Source: Saprospiraceae bacterium (GTDB lineage: Bacteria > Bacteroidota > Bacteroidia > Chitinophagales > Saprospiraceae). Taken from it: a stretch of 10,085 bases of DNA. This document shows, one piece after another, positions 1 through 6,598 of this stretch. Location of the stretch: assembly GCA_016787375.1 (NCBI GenBank), contig JAEUUM010000024.1, forward strand, positions 1-10,085, read 5' to 3'. The first letter of the stretch is position 1, and every line of letters starts with the position of its first letter. The translations under genes were made by a program, and so were the position numbers. Under the pieces are notes generated by a model. It worked only from the letters and a program-made list of their open reading frames with translations, did not search any database and was not told the origin of the DNA.

Positions 1-1473
1 CCTATCCTTCTTTACAATTTCCAGCAATTCAGGTCCCAGGTTTTGATCACTTTTACCAACAAATGACATCCCCGAACTCATCATCAATCCCAATAATGTA
101 ATACCACCTGTAATACCAGCTCCCCAATACAAAGCTTTTAACTTTCTCTCCCTTGTAATTCCAGAATTCATCAATTCTTGTAGCGCCCAAACGGCAAGAA
201 TAACAACAAAAAACTGAGTAAGCCCCAAGGCCATGGAAACAGCCCTGAACTTATTGAACATTGGAAAATAGTCAAAAAAGATTTCATTCAGGAAAAAATT
301 ACCACCCCATGCAAGTGTTAAGGTAAATACGGCACTTATTAACAGCCAAAGTTTGTAAGGACTTCTAATGAGAAATGCTCCCATGAAAAATAAGAAGCAA
401 ATAACGGCCCCGAAATAAATTGCAACTCCAACAAAACTCTGACTTCCGGTGTAAAATAAAGACGCAACTTGTTGCTCTGCGTTCTTCTTTGCCTCGTCAA
501 CCGGCATTCCTTTTTGAGTGTAATCGTTTAAAATATTGTTGAATACTTTTCCGTAGGTTTCGGTTCCTCTGAACGTTTGTGCAGCTCCCCCACCGAAATA
601 ATTCGGAATAAGTAATGTCATTGATTCACCTATTCCATAGCTCCATAAAAATGCATATTCTTTGTCAAGTCCATCACCTTTGGCGGCATTAGATGAAAGT
701 TCAGATTTCCCCCTAATGGTTTCCTTTGAGTACTCATATGTTGGCCATAACCTTGAGGTGTTTGCTGCCAATCCAGCAAGTCCGGCTAAGGCCAGGACAC
801 CAATAGCTAACAGAGAGTTTTTTAGTTGTTTGTGTTTAATATCTACCCATAACTTTATTAAAATCAATATACCCAATGCGAGGAAAGAATAAAAAGTAAT
901 CTGGATATGGTTAACCAACACCTGTAAAGCAACAAACAAACCGAAGATGGATGCACCAATCAAATACTTCCCTCTAAGAGCTAAAATTGATCCAGCGAAG
1001 ACCCCGGGCATAAGAGCAAGAGCCATCATTTTGGTTGCATGCCCAGCTTCAGCTAAGTCACAATAATAAGTAGAAAGCCCGTAACAGACTGATCCCATAA
1101 CAGCAAGCCGCCAGTCTAGCCCCAAAACGATCAATAAAAAATAGGTGCAGAACATAGCCATAAAGAGTACAAAGGGTACATTGGTCATACTCTTGTTCAT
1201 CATCATGGTATTAAGAAAATACCTTGTATAATTGCCTCTGTCAGGTGGTCGAATCTGAAAAGTTGGCATTCCGGCGAACATTGATTGAGTCCATAACGGT
1301 GCCTTGCCGGTTTCCTTTTCGTATTTATTCATTTCAGCCTGCATACCATACGCCCGAATGGTATCTCCTTGATTTAGGACCTTGTTAGACGTAAAATATG
1401 GACTGTACAATAGAAAAATTGCTAAAAACATCAAGACTAGGGCGACAATATGCGGAACCAACTTTTTTAACAT
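1..1473 (-). CDS. YfhO-family polytopic membrane protein, N-terminal part (gene cut by left edge)
   Basis: The frame stays open from an ATG at 1473 to base 1, giving 491 residues without a stop. The protein starts MLKKLVPHIVALVLMF, a first membrane helix, followed by a periplasmic-type loop with GDTIRAY (Asp37), the place where GT-C glycosyltransferases carry an acidic catalytic residue. Many hydrophobic helices follow. Conserved-looking stretches include GHATKMMALALMPG, ANTSRLWPTYEYSKETIRG and DKEYAFLWSYGIGES, which I recognise from the large YfhO-like proteins of Bacteroidota. These are usually about 800 residues, so roughly the last 40% lies outside the window. YfhO proteins are linked in Gram-positives to glycosylation of envelope polymers; in Bacteroidota the substrate is not known to me. 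The gene is divergent from the GT2 gene at 1595. Family assignment is fairly firm; enzyme activity is inference. Confidence 0.85.
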   Translation of the reverse strand, partial: MLKKLVPHIVALVLMFLAIFLLYSPYFTSNKVLNQGDTIRAYGMQAEMNKYEKETGKAPLWTQSMFAGMPTFQIRPPDRGNYTRYFLNTMMMNKSMTNVPFVLFMAMFCTYFLLIVLGLDWRLAVMGSVCYGLSTYYCDLAEAGHATKMMALALMPGVFAGSILALRGKYLIGASIFGLFVALQVLVNHIQITFYSFLALGILILIKLWVDIKHKQLKNSLLAIGVLALAGLAGLAANTSRLWPTYEYSKETIRGKSELSSNAAKGDGLDKEYAFLWSYGIGESMTLLIPNYFGGGAAQTFRGTETYGKVFNNILNDYTQKGMPVDEAKKNAEQQVASLFYTGSQSFVGVAIYFGAVICFLFFMGAFLIRSPYKLWLLISAVFTLTLAWGGNFFLNEIFFDYFPMFNKFRAVSMALGLTQFFVVILAVWALQELMNSGITRERKLKALYWGAGITGGITLLGLMMSSGMSFVGKSDQNLGPELLEIVKKDR

Positions 1474-1542
1474 AATTGATATTTTAGTATGTTATTTTGA
1501 ATTAAATCTGATTTATTTTACCGTTTCACAAGACTTCAAGTT

Positions 1543-1550
1543 CAAAGGTA
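1543..1550 (-). promoter_or_regulatory. Possible -7 element for the YfhO gene
   Basis: Read on the minus strand this is TACCTTTG, matching the Bacteroidota -7 consensus TAnnTTTG. It lies about 70 nt before the ATG at 1473, within the 121-nt divergent gap. No convincing TTTG is present at the expected 19-21 nt upstream, so support is weak. No clear plus-strand promoter for the GT2 gene was found in the same gap. Confidence 0.3.
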
Positions 1551-1594
1551 AAAATTTTTGTTTATTTTCGTATTCTAATCATTTTTACTTCTTT

Positions 1595-2374
1595 ATGGAA
1601 CCTGATTCGGAACCCAGAAAACTGACAATTGTAACGGTAGTATTCAATGCCGCAGACCTGCTTGAAGCAACAATAAGAAGTGTACGTAAAACAGAATTTC
1701 CCCAAATAGAATACATTGTAATTGATGGTGGATCACAGGATGGTACCCTGGATATTATTCATGACAATTCAGATTCAATAGATATTTGGATCAGCGACCG
1801 GGATAAAGGTCTTTATGATGCTATGAATAAAGGTCTGCATTTGGCTTCAGGTGAATTTATTTGGTTTGTAAATGCAGGCGATCACATTGCATCTTCTGAA
1901 ATCTTGCAAAAGATCTTGTCCTCCATTTCAAGTGAAATCGATGTAATTTATGGTGAAGTGATGATAGTAGATGAGAATAGAAAAGAATTAGGAACCAGAT
2001 CAGAACTGTCAACGCAAAAATTACCAATGCATTTGAGTTGGCGGGATTTTAGATTTGGAATGTGTGTTTCTCATCAAGGTTTTATTGTTCGAAAGGAAAT
2101 TGCACCAGATTACAAGCTAAACAATCTCTCAGCCGATGTAGAATGGTGCATCGAATGCTTAAAAGCAAGTAGAAAAAACACACTGATTCCAGGGATTTTT
2201 GTTAATTATCTGGCAGGTGGGGTTTCAAAAAAGAAGTGGAAAAAATCGATAATAGACCGGTATGTCATTTTAAAAAAACATTTCGGACTCATACCGAATA
2301 TTATTGCCCATTTAATCATTTTGGTAAGAGCATTTTTTCATAAATTATTCAGAATGAATAAAATAACTTATTAA
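1595..2374 (+). CDS. Family 2 glycosyltransferase (GT-A fold)
   Basis: This 259-residue protein opens with a typical GT2 core: LTIVTVVFNAADLLEATIRS (residues 10-29), then VIDGGSQDGT (42-51) for nucleotide-sugar binding. DRDKGLYDAMNKG (68-80) and FVNAGD (91-96) follow, the latter at the DxD-like metal site. The DKGLYDAMNKG segment resembles the WcaE-like branch of GT2, which adds single sugars in exopolysaccharide or O-antigen synthesis. Length is normal and no membrane anchor is seen, so it is probably cytosolic or peripheral. The open frame extends upstream to 1382, but that part runs antisense into the YfhO gene and lacks GT2 features, so the ATG at 1595 is chosen. The stop is 5 nt before crcB, so the two are probably co-transcribed. 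Donor and acceptor cannot be read from sequence. Confidence 0.88.
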   Translation: MEPDSEPRKLTIVTVVFNAADLLEATIRSVRKTEFPQIEYIVIDGGSQDGTLDIIHDNSDSIDIWISDRDKGLYDAMNKGLHLASGEFIWFVNAGDHIASSEILQKILSSISSEIDVIYGEVMIVDENRKELGTRSELSTQKLPMHLSWRDFRFGMCVSHQGFIVRKEIAPDYKLNNLSADVEWCIECLKASRKNTLIPGIFVNYLAGGVSKKKWKKSIIDRYVILKKHFGLIPNIIAHLIILVRAFFHKLFRMNKITY

Positions 2375-2379
2375 TTACC

Positions 2380-2757
2380 ATGTTAAAGTTGTGTATTTTG
2401 GTAGGCATGGGCGGTGCATTGGGTGCAATCTTTAGGTATTTTACCTACAGGTCGCTGGGCTTCACATTGAGCGGATTTCCTTTGGGTACATTTATTGTAA
2501 ATATTGTAGGATGCTTGTTGATTGGTGTCTCGTGGGCACTGTTGGTCGATGAGAAACACAATTTAACAAGGTTGTTTGTAATTACCGGATTTTTAGGTGG
2601 ATTCACTACATTTTCAAGTTTTGGATGGGAAAGTTTTCAATTGTTTCAAGATGGCAAATGGAAGCTTGCTTTAACCTATATATTTTCTTCTAATTTCATT
2701 GGATTGATCCTATTAGTAGCAGGATTTGTGTTGGTAAAAAAATTGAAAGGGGTATAA
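2380..2757 (+). CDS. crcB: Fluoride ion channel CrcB/Fluc
   Basis: This 125-residue protein has the expected length and four membrane helices of a Fluc channel, which works as an antiparallel dimer to export fluoride from the cytoplasm. The family signatures are intact: GGALGAIFRY near the N-terminus (residues 11-20), GTFIVNIVG (36-44, with the conserved Asn41) and GFLGGFTTFSSF (70-81). Phe78 and Phe81 match the phenylalanine pair lining the pore in characterised channels. The ATG at 2380 follows the GT2 stop by 5 nt, so expression probably depends on that gene's promoter. No fluoride riboswitch was recognised in the 121 nt before the GT2 gene or anywhere near crcB, so fluoride-responsive control is not evident. 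A single copy is seen, in line with homodimeric Fluc. Confidence 0.96.
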   Translation: MLKLCILVGMGGALGAIFRYFTYRSLGFTLSGFPLGTFIVNIVGCLLIGVSWALLVDEKHNLTRLFVITGFLGGFTTFSSFGWESFQLFQDGKWKLALTYIFSSNFIGLILLVAGFVLVKKLKGV

Positions 2758-2820
2758 CTATACAAAAATAAAATTCCTGATCAAACGCTTTTGTAACTCC
2801 AATTTTAGTTTAAATTAGCT

Positions 2821-2833
2821 ATTGCTGAGCAAT
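2821..2833. repeat. 13-bp interrupted palindrome upstream of the phosphoesterase gene
   Basis: ATTGCTGAGCAAT is a perfect dyad with six-base arms and one central base. It sits in the 156-nt gap after crcB, about 55 nt upstream of a candidate -7 element at 2889. It could be an operator, but no known regulator motif was matched. Confidence 0.3.
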
Positions 2834-2888
2834 GATTAAGGCAACAATTTCATAATCTTTCATTCATATTTAGTTTACTGACAACATC

Positions 2889-2896
2889 TACATTTG
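2889..2896 (+). promoter_or_regulatory. Possible -7 element for the phosphoesterase/GT-B operon
   Basis: TACATTTG matches the Bacteroidota -7 consensus TAnnTTTG and lies 17 nt before the ATG at 2914, similar in layout to the stronger promoter at 6599-6630. The -33 position has no good TTTG; only degenerate TTTA sequences occur, at shorter spacing. The 156-nt gap after crcB suggests a fresh transcription start here. Confidence 0.4.
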
Positions 2897-2913
2897 CTGC
2901 CAATTAAGCAGCT

Positions 2914-3753
2914 ATGGATAAACGAGAATTGGAGCTTGTAGTAATAAGTGATATTCACTTAGGCACTTACGGTTGTCATGCAAAAGAACTTCTCACCTAT
3001 TTGCGGTCAATAGATGTAAAAACATTGATTTTAAACGGCGACATCCTTGATGTGTGGAATCTTAAAAAAAGTTATTTCCCCAAAACACACATGCAGGTCA
3101 TCAGACAATTACTAAAAATGGCTGAGAAAAATTGTATGATTTTTTACATAACAGGTAACCACGACGAGGTACTCAGGAAATACTCCAATACCCGCCTTGG
3201 GAACATAATGTTGGTTGATAAATTGATTCTTGATCTGGGAGGCATGACTACCTGGTTTTTCCATGGCGATATATTTGACAATACGACCAAGGGCTGGGCA
3301 AAAATCATTGCCAAATTAGGTGGAAAAGGCTATGATTTGCTTATTGTAATGAACCGCACAATAAATCACATTCTAAAATATTTCGGAAATGAAAAAGTCA
3401 GTTTTTCAAAAAAAATAAAATCCGGTGTTAAACAGGCTATAAAGTGGATCAACAACTTTGAAACAACTGCTGCAGAACTTGCCATAGAGCAAGGTTTCCA
3501 TACGGTAGTGTGTGGTCATATTCATCAACCACAAAATAGCACATTTACTAACCGAGAAGGCAGTGTAAAGTATCTAAACAGCGGAGATTGGGTTGAACAT
3601 TGCACGGCTCTTGAATATAATGCAAGCGAATGGCGACTCGTTTATTATGACGATTTAAATTTAAATCCAAACTCGCAAGTTGGTTTGTCAGTTGAATCAG
3701 AGATTTTTGAATTCAACGAATTATTGATTTTGAATCAAATTACAAAATTTTAG
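2914..3753 (+). CDS. LpxH-like metallophosphoesterase (UDP-2,3-diacylglucosamine diphosphatase family)
   Basis: This 279-residue calcineurin-like phosphoesterase carries a full set of metal-binding motifs: SDIHLG (Asp13, His15), NGDILD (Asp43), GNHDE (Asn82, His83, Asp84), FHGD (His118) and GHIH (His202, His204). These bind two metal ions in the family. Motif order, and the NSGDW stretch near residue 222-226, fit the COG2908 branch that includes LpxH, which cleaves UDP-2,3-diacylglucosamine to lipid X in lipid A synthesis. The protein is longer than the roughly 240 residues of E. coli LpxH. Residues 125-185 form a basic insert with helical character that could contact membrane or lipid. It is followed 4 nt later by a GT-B-like glycosyltransferase, so an alternative is a phosphatase in another glycolipid pathway. 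Catalytic class is firm; substrate is uncertain. Confidence 0.82.
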   Translation: MDKRELELVVISDIHLGTYGCHAKELLTYLRSIDVKTLILNGDILDVWNLKKSYFPKTHMQVIRQLLKMAEKNCMIFYITGNHDEVLRKYSNTRLGNIMLVDKLILDLGGMTTWFFHGDIFDNTTKGWAKIIAKLGGKGYDLLIVMNRTINHILKYFGNEKVSFSKKIKSGVKQAIKWINNFETTAAELAIEQGFHTVVCGHIHQPQNSTFTNREGSVKYLNSGDWVEHCTALEYNASEWRLVYYDDLNLNPNSQVGLSVESEIFEFNELLILNQITKF

Positions 3754-3757
3754 ATTT

Positions 3758-4765
3758 ATGAAAATACTGTATGCTGTGCAGGCAACAGGTAATGGGCATA
3801 TTAGCAGAGCACACCAACTGTACCCATATATTGAACAATACGGAGATGTAGATGTATTTCTGAGCGGGTCTAACTCTTCATTGGAATGTGATTTTCCAGT
3901 AAAATATAAGAGCGACGGATTCAGTTTGTTTTTTAGACCATGCGGCAACCTCGATTATTACAAAACATTCAAGAGCTTTAAATACAAAAGTCTGTATCAG
4001 CAAGCCAGGGAACTTCCGGTAGAAAAATATGACTTGATTATAAACGACTTTGAATATATCACTGCCAAGGCGTGTAAAATTAAAAATGTTCCTTCTGTAC
4101 ATTTTGGCCACCAAGCCAGCTTTTTGTCAAAACACACACCTAGGCCAAATCAAAAAAGCATTATCGCAGAATGGATAATTAGCAATTATGCCAAATCGAT
4201 CACAAATGTTGGGTTACATTTTGAAAAGTATGATGATTTTATATTTCCTCCGATTATCAAAGAAGAATTTTTACAAGCAAAGCCTGAAGATCACGGGCAT
4301 ATTACAATTTATTTGCCTGCTTATAAAAGATATTGCATAGAAAAAACCCTACACGAAATTTTCCCTCAAAAAGTGCATTGGTTTTTGACTGAAATTCAGC
4401 AACCAATGGTCAATAAAAATATTCACTATTTTCCTGTAAATCAAAAATATTTCAATGAAAGTCTGATTTATTGTAAAGGGTTGATAACCGGAGGAGGATT
4501 TGAAACTCCGTCGGAAGCTTTGTATCTGAATAAGAAATTAATGTGTATACCTATTTCAGGCCATTATGAGCAGCTTTGCAATTCAGCTGCATTGAAAAAA
4601 TTAGGAATTAAAATACTCAATAATTGTGATGAAAAATTCTCAAACCATATTAAAAATTGGCTTGAAACCGATCAAAAAAACACTCAAATCGAAGCGAACG
4701 ATATTAATTTGACACTTGAATACATAATAGAGAAAAATTCAATTTATAAAACGAGAAATTACTGA
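3758..4765 (+). CDS. MurG-like GT-B glycosyltransferase, substrate unknown
   Basis: This 335-residue protein begins MKILYAVQATGNGHISRAHQ, a Rossmann strand followed by the GNGH loop (residues 11-14) that in MurG/MGDG-synthase-like GT-B enzymes faces the acceptor. The C-terminal half has GGGFETPSEALYLNKK (245-260) and then PISGHYEQLCNSAAL. This is the layout of the donor-sugar-nucleotide site in that superfamily, where a Glu and a Gln contact the sugar nucleotide. No signal peptide or strong membrane helix is seen, so a peripheral inner-membrane enzyme is likely. I recognise this as a protein type frequent in Bacteroidota and usually annotated only as a glycosyltransferase. It begins 4 nt after the phosphoesterase stop and is surely co-transcribed with it. 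Glycolipid synthesis is a reasonable inference; neither donor nor acceptor is known. Confidence 0.8.
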   Translation: MKILYAVQATGNGHISRAHQLYPYIEQYGDVDVFLSGSNSSLECDFPVKYKSDGFSLFFRPCGNLDYYKTFKSFKYKSLYQQARELPVEKYDLIINDFEYITAKACKIKNVPSVHFGHQASFLSKHTPRPNQKSIIAEWIISNYAKSITNVGLHFEKYDDFIFPPIIKEEFLQAKPEDHGHITIYLPAYKRYCIEKTLHEIFPQKVHWFLTEIQQPMVNKNIHYFPVNQKYFNESLIYCKGLITGGGFETPSEALYLNKKLMCIPISGHYEQLCNSAALKKLGIKILNNCDEKFSNHIKNWLETDQKNTQIEANDINLTLEYIIEKNSIYKTRNY

Positions 4766-4854
4766 GACAAAATAGCTTTAAAATTAAATTTTGCCCATTT
4801 TGACTGAAATCAATTATTCAAACGATTTTAATCTATCAATCAAATAATGTCTTG

Positions 4855-4885
4855 AAAATTAATTCTCATGTTAATTTTTGTTTTT
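4855..4885 (+). terminator. Possible AT-rich hairpin terminator after the GT-B gene
   Basis: AAAATTAA (4855-4862) and TTAATTTT (4871-4878) form a perfect 8-bp inverted repeat around an 8-nt loop, followed by a T-rich run to 4885. It lies about 90 nt after the GT-B stop. The stem has no G-C pairs, so its strength as an intrinsic terminator is doubtful. Confidence 0.3.
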
Positions 4886-4981
4886 GAAAACCTAAAATAA
4901 TTGAAAATGAAATGATATTTTTGTCATGAGAACCATTTATTTTCTCCGTTGTTAGGTGTTTTTAAAAAGACAAGATCAAAA

Positions 4982-5095
4982 ATGAAGCTCTCTTTCTCAA
5001 AATCATCGTTAAAGAAAATTGGAATTGCCGGATTCCTTTTTTTTCTGGCCAAAGGAATTGTTTGGTTAATGCTAGGATACCTTGTTTTTAAATAA
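4982..5095 (+). CDS. Small single-helix membrane protein, 37 residues, hypothetical
   Basis: An ATG at 4982 opens a 37-codon frame ending in TAA at 5093-5095. The product has a short basic, serine-rich start (MKLSFSKSSLKK), one hydrophobic stretch (about residues 13-36, containing AGFLFFLAKGIVWLMLGY) and a terminal Lys. This is the layout of a bitopic inner-membrane microprotein with the N-terminus probably inside. It ends 11 nt before the ATG of the SLOG-like gene, suggesting co-transcription. An A-rich stretch precedes the start, but there is no strong ribosome-binding motif. I do not recognise a named family. The coding call rests on the clean charge/hydrophobicity pattern and tight spacing. 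A competing minus-strand frame across the same bases (5106-4924) encodes no recognisable protein and would overlap the next start. Confidence 0.55.
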   Translation: MKLSFSKSSLKKIGIAGFLFFLAKGIVWLMLGYLVFK

Positions 5096-5106
5096 CAACA
5101 AGCCAT

Positions 5107-5697
5107 ATGACATTTGCTGAATTCAAATCTAAATTTGATTATCCTGGTAGTGTTGTTCTACTAGAGGGCAAACGAGATGTATTGGACGAAAACAAAACAA
5201 ATTTGGTCAATTTAGGGTTAAAACTGGCAAGTGAAACGGATCACATACTTTTCAGGAGTGGGAATGCCTCTGGTTCGGATGAATTATTTTCTCAAGGTGT
5301 ATCAGAAATTAATCCTAAAAGACTTGAGATAATTATGCCTTATACCACGCACCGTTCAAAAAAACGGTATGGGGAAATTCACCATAGTTTAAATGATATT
5401 AACCTCTTCGAGGAGGATGAAATCATTCGCCAATCCAAAACAAACAAAAGTTACTTAAAATTTGTAGACTCTTATGTAGCCGGTGATATCAACAGGATGA
5501 GCATTAAGGCAGCCTATATTATTCGAGACACCATAAAAGTTTTAGGAACAAAATCAGGAATTGCACCCTGTACTTTTGGAATATTTTATGATGACCTAAA
5601 AAAACCAAAATCTGGAGGCACCGGTCATACCATGAATGTTTGTGAAGATAATAATATTGACATAATTGACCAACGTGTTTGGTTAAGTTGGCTGTAA
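5107..5697 (+). CDS. SLOG/DprA-like Rossmann-fold protein, function unknown
   Basis: This 196-residue protein has motifs of the SLOG superfamily (DprA/SMF, LOG, TRPM-SLOG), whose members bind nucleotides, nucleic acid or nucleotide-derived signals. After GSVVLLEGKRDV (residues 14-25) comes FRSGNASGSDELFSQGV (49-65), comparable to the SGGAxGxD-type loop of DprA. The C-terminal part has KSGGTGHTMNVCE (168-180) and ends QRVWLSWL, where a gene for a cytosolic enzyme or ligand-binding protein would close the Rossmann core. It is shorter than DprA and lacks the extra N- and C-terminal domains, so it is not an ordinary DprA. No signal peptide or membrane helix is present. The upstream neighbour is a tiny membrane protein 11 nt away; downstream it converges with rpmF. 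Assignment to SLOG is by motif resemblance only, and no activity should be assumed. Confidence 0.65.
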   Translation: MTFAEFKSKFDYPGSVVLLEGKRDVLDENKTNLVNLGLKLASETDHILFRSGNASGSDELFSQGVSEINPKRLEIIMPYTTHRSKKRYGEIHHSLNDINLFEEDEIIRQSKTNKSYLKFVDSYVAGDINRMSIKAAYIIRDTIKVLGTKSGIAPCTFGIFYDDLKKPKSGGTGHTMNVCEDNNIDIIDQRVWLSWL

Positions 5698-5831
5698 TCA
5701 GAATCCCTACACGATTGAGTAGTAATGTATATCCCTCTAAGTTATTTAGAAAAACTTTAAAAATCGTATAAACAACTTTAGCTCCACAAACCAAAGGTAA
5801 GGGAGCCAAATTTATATTTTCTCAAAGAAAA

Positions 5832-6026
5832 TTAGTCTTCTATTTCTGCAGCTTTAACTACAATATTGCCTCTATAGTAAAGATTACCATCTACACTATA
5901 AGCTCTGTGTAGTTGGTGGGTTTCACCTGTTGTAGGGCATTTTGCAAGTTGTGGCATTGCAACACCATCATGAGTACGACGTTTACGTTTTCTTTGCTTT
6001 GATATTCTGGACTTCGGATGTGCCAT
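5832..6026 (-). CDS. rpmF: 50S ribosomal protein L32
   Basis: The product starts MAHPKSRISKQRKRKRRTHD, the conserved basic N-terminus of bL32, and continues with MPQLAKCPTTGETHQLHRAY and LYYRGN. At 64 residues it has the usual size. Only one cysteine (Cys30) is present, so the four-cysteine zinc ribbon found in some L32 proteins is missing; this is the zinc-free form, common among Bacteroidota. The open frame reaches upstream to 6077, but those 17 residues overlap the end of the DUF177 gene and are not L32-like, so the ATG at 6026 is the start. The gene lies 14 nt after the DUF177 stop and shares its promoter. The downstream neighbour is convergent, so plsX and fabH, often found after rpmF in other bacteria, are not linked here. 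Confidence 0.97.
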   Translation of the reverse strand: MAHPKSRISKQRKRKRRTHDGVAMPQLAKCPTTGETHQLHRAYSVDGNLYYRGNIVVKAAEIED

Positions 6027-6040
6027 AATTATTGTTCTAT

Positions 6041-6574
6041 TTAATTTTCTAAATTTAAGTCTTTGAGAGACTCCCAAATTGGGTTGTCCTCTTTTTTGAT
6101 TTTTATTTTCTTTGATTGTGCTTTTAAAAGTTCTAAAACTTTTTCATCACAAGGCTTTGGAGTAGTATTTTCACAATCATAAGTATTTGAGAAGGGTAAT
6201 AATAACTCAATACTTTCATGCAAAAAATCAGCGATATTGAATGAATCTCTATCTCTGGTAATGAATACAATTTCATCTTCCTCCGATTCCTTTTCAGCAT
6301 ATTTTAGCACCAATAGTGCGTTACCTTTTATTGGTAAACTTATTGGAGCCGTGCATCGATCACAAATGGTTTCAATTGTTCCCTGAATGTTGAAAACCAT
6401 TTCAATCGTATCAACCTTTTTATCAAGGACCATTTCGACTTCAAATAAACCATTATCAACTAAGGTTTTTTCAAAAGATGCAAAGAAATCATTTTCGCAT
6501 CGAAAATTATATCTATGCTCCCCCTGATCTAGGCCAAGTATTGGTATCTGAAAAGAAATAAAACCGTCTTTCAT
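6041..6574 (-). CDS. YceD/DUF177 family protein, 23S rRNA/L32-linked
   Basis: This 177-residue protein has the DUF177 layout. There is an N-terminal region with FQIPILGLDQGEHRYNF, a central CDRC pair (Cys71, Cys74) within IETICDRCTAPISLPI, an acidic segment around 95-103 (EKESEEDE) and a C-terminal NPIWESLKDL. A second cysteine pair (Cys134, Cys142) could complete a metal site. YceD-family proteins are encoded next to rpmF in most bacteria, and plant and bacterial members have been tied to 23S rRNA accumulation. The neighbouring rpmF 14 nt downstream fits this exactly. A TTG codon lies directly before the ATG at 6574; ATG is preferred, leaving a leader of under 20 nt after the predicted transcription start from the promoter at 6599-6630. 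Cytosolic, with no signal peptide. Confidence 0.93.
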   Translation of the reverse strand: MKDGFISFQIPILGLDQGEHRYNFRCENDFFASFEKTLVDNGLFEVEMVLDKKVDTIEMVFNIQGTIETICDRCTAPISLPIKGNALLVLKYAEKESEEDEIVFITRDRDSFNIADFLHESIELLLPFSNTYDCENTTPKPCDEKVLELLKAQSKKIKIKKEDNPIWESLKDLNLEN

Positions 6575-6598
6575 CAAAGAACTTTTTCAAAACGTGCG

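Noticed and set aside
662..892. 76-codon plus-strand frame
   Set aside because: It is antisense to the YfhO gene, whose protein is clearly recognisable; the product resembles nothing.
1382..1594. N-terminal extension of the GT2 gene starting at a TTG
   Set aside because: It overlaps the start of the YfhO gene in antisense, shows no GT2 features, and the ATG at 1595 directly precedes the conserved core.
1474..1594. Fluoride riboswitch upstream of the GT2-crcB pair
   Set aside because: The conserved riboswitch pattern was not recognised by eye; a covariance search would decide.
3721..4114. Two minus-strand frames of 75 and 78 codons
   Set aside because: They are antisense shadows of the GT-B gene with no protein-like pattern.
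4926..4955. 9-codon frame (MRTIYFLRC) after a TAnnTTTG-like box at 4916
   Set aside because: Too short to support; the -33 element is absent and no leader-peptide or attenuator logic is visible.
4924..5106. 60-codon minus-strand frame
   Set aside because: It overlaps the better-supported 37-residue membrane protein and has no recognisable features or plausible promoter.
5792..5799. Minus-strand TACCTTTG, considered as an extra promoter
   Set aside because: There is no -33 element and it would read into the 3' end of the SLOG-like gene in antisense; likely chance.
5781..5806. GCTCC/GGAGC inverted repeat between the convergent SLOG-like and rpmF genes, considered as a shared terminator
   Set aside because: The stem is only 5 bp with a 16-nt loop and no clean T-run on either strand.
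5519..5809. 96-codon minus-strand frame
   Set aside because: It is mostly antisense to the SLOG-like gene and gives a low-complexity product without known motifs.
6027..6077. 17-residue N-terminal extension of L32
   Set aside because: It overlaps the end of the DUF177 gene; the canonical MAHPK start is at 6026.
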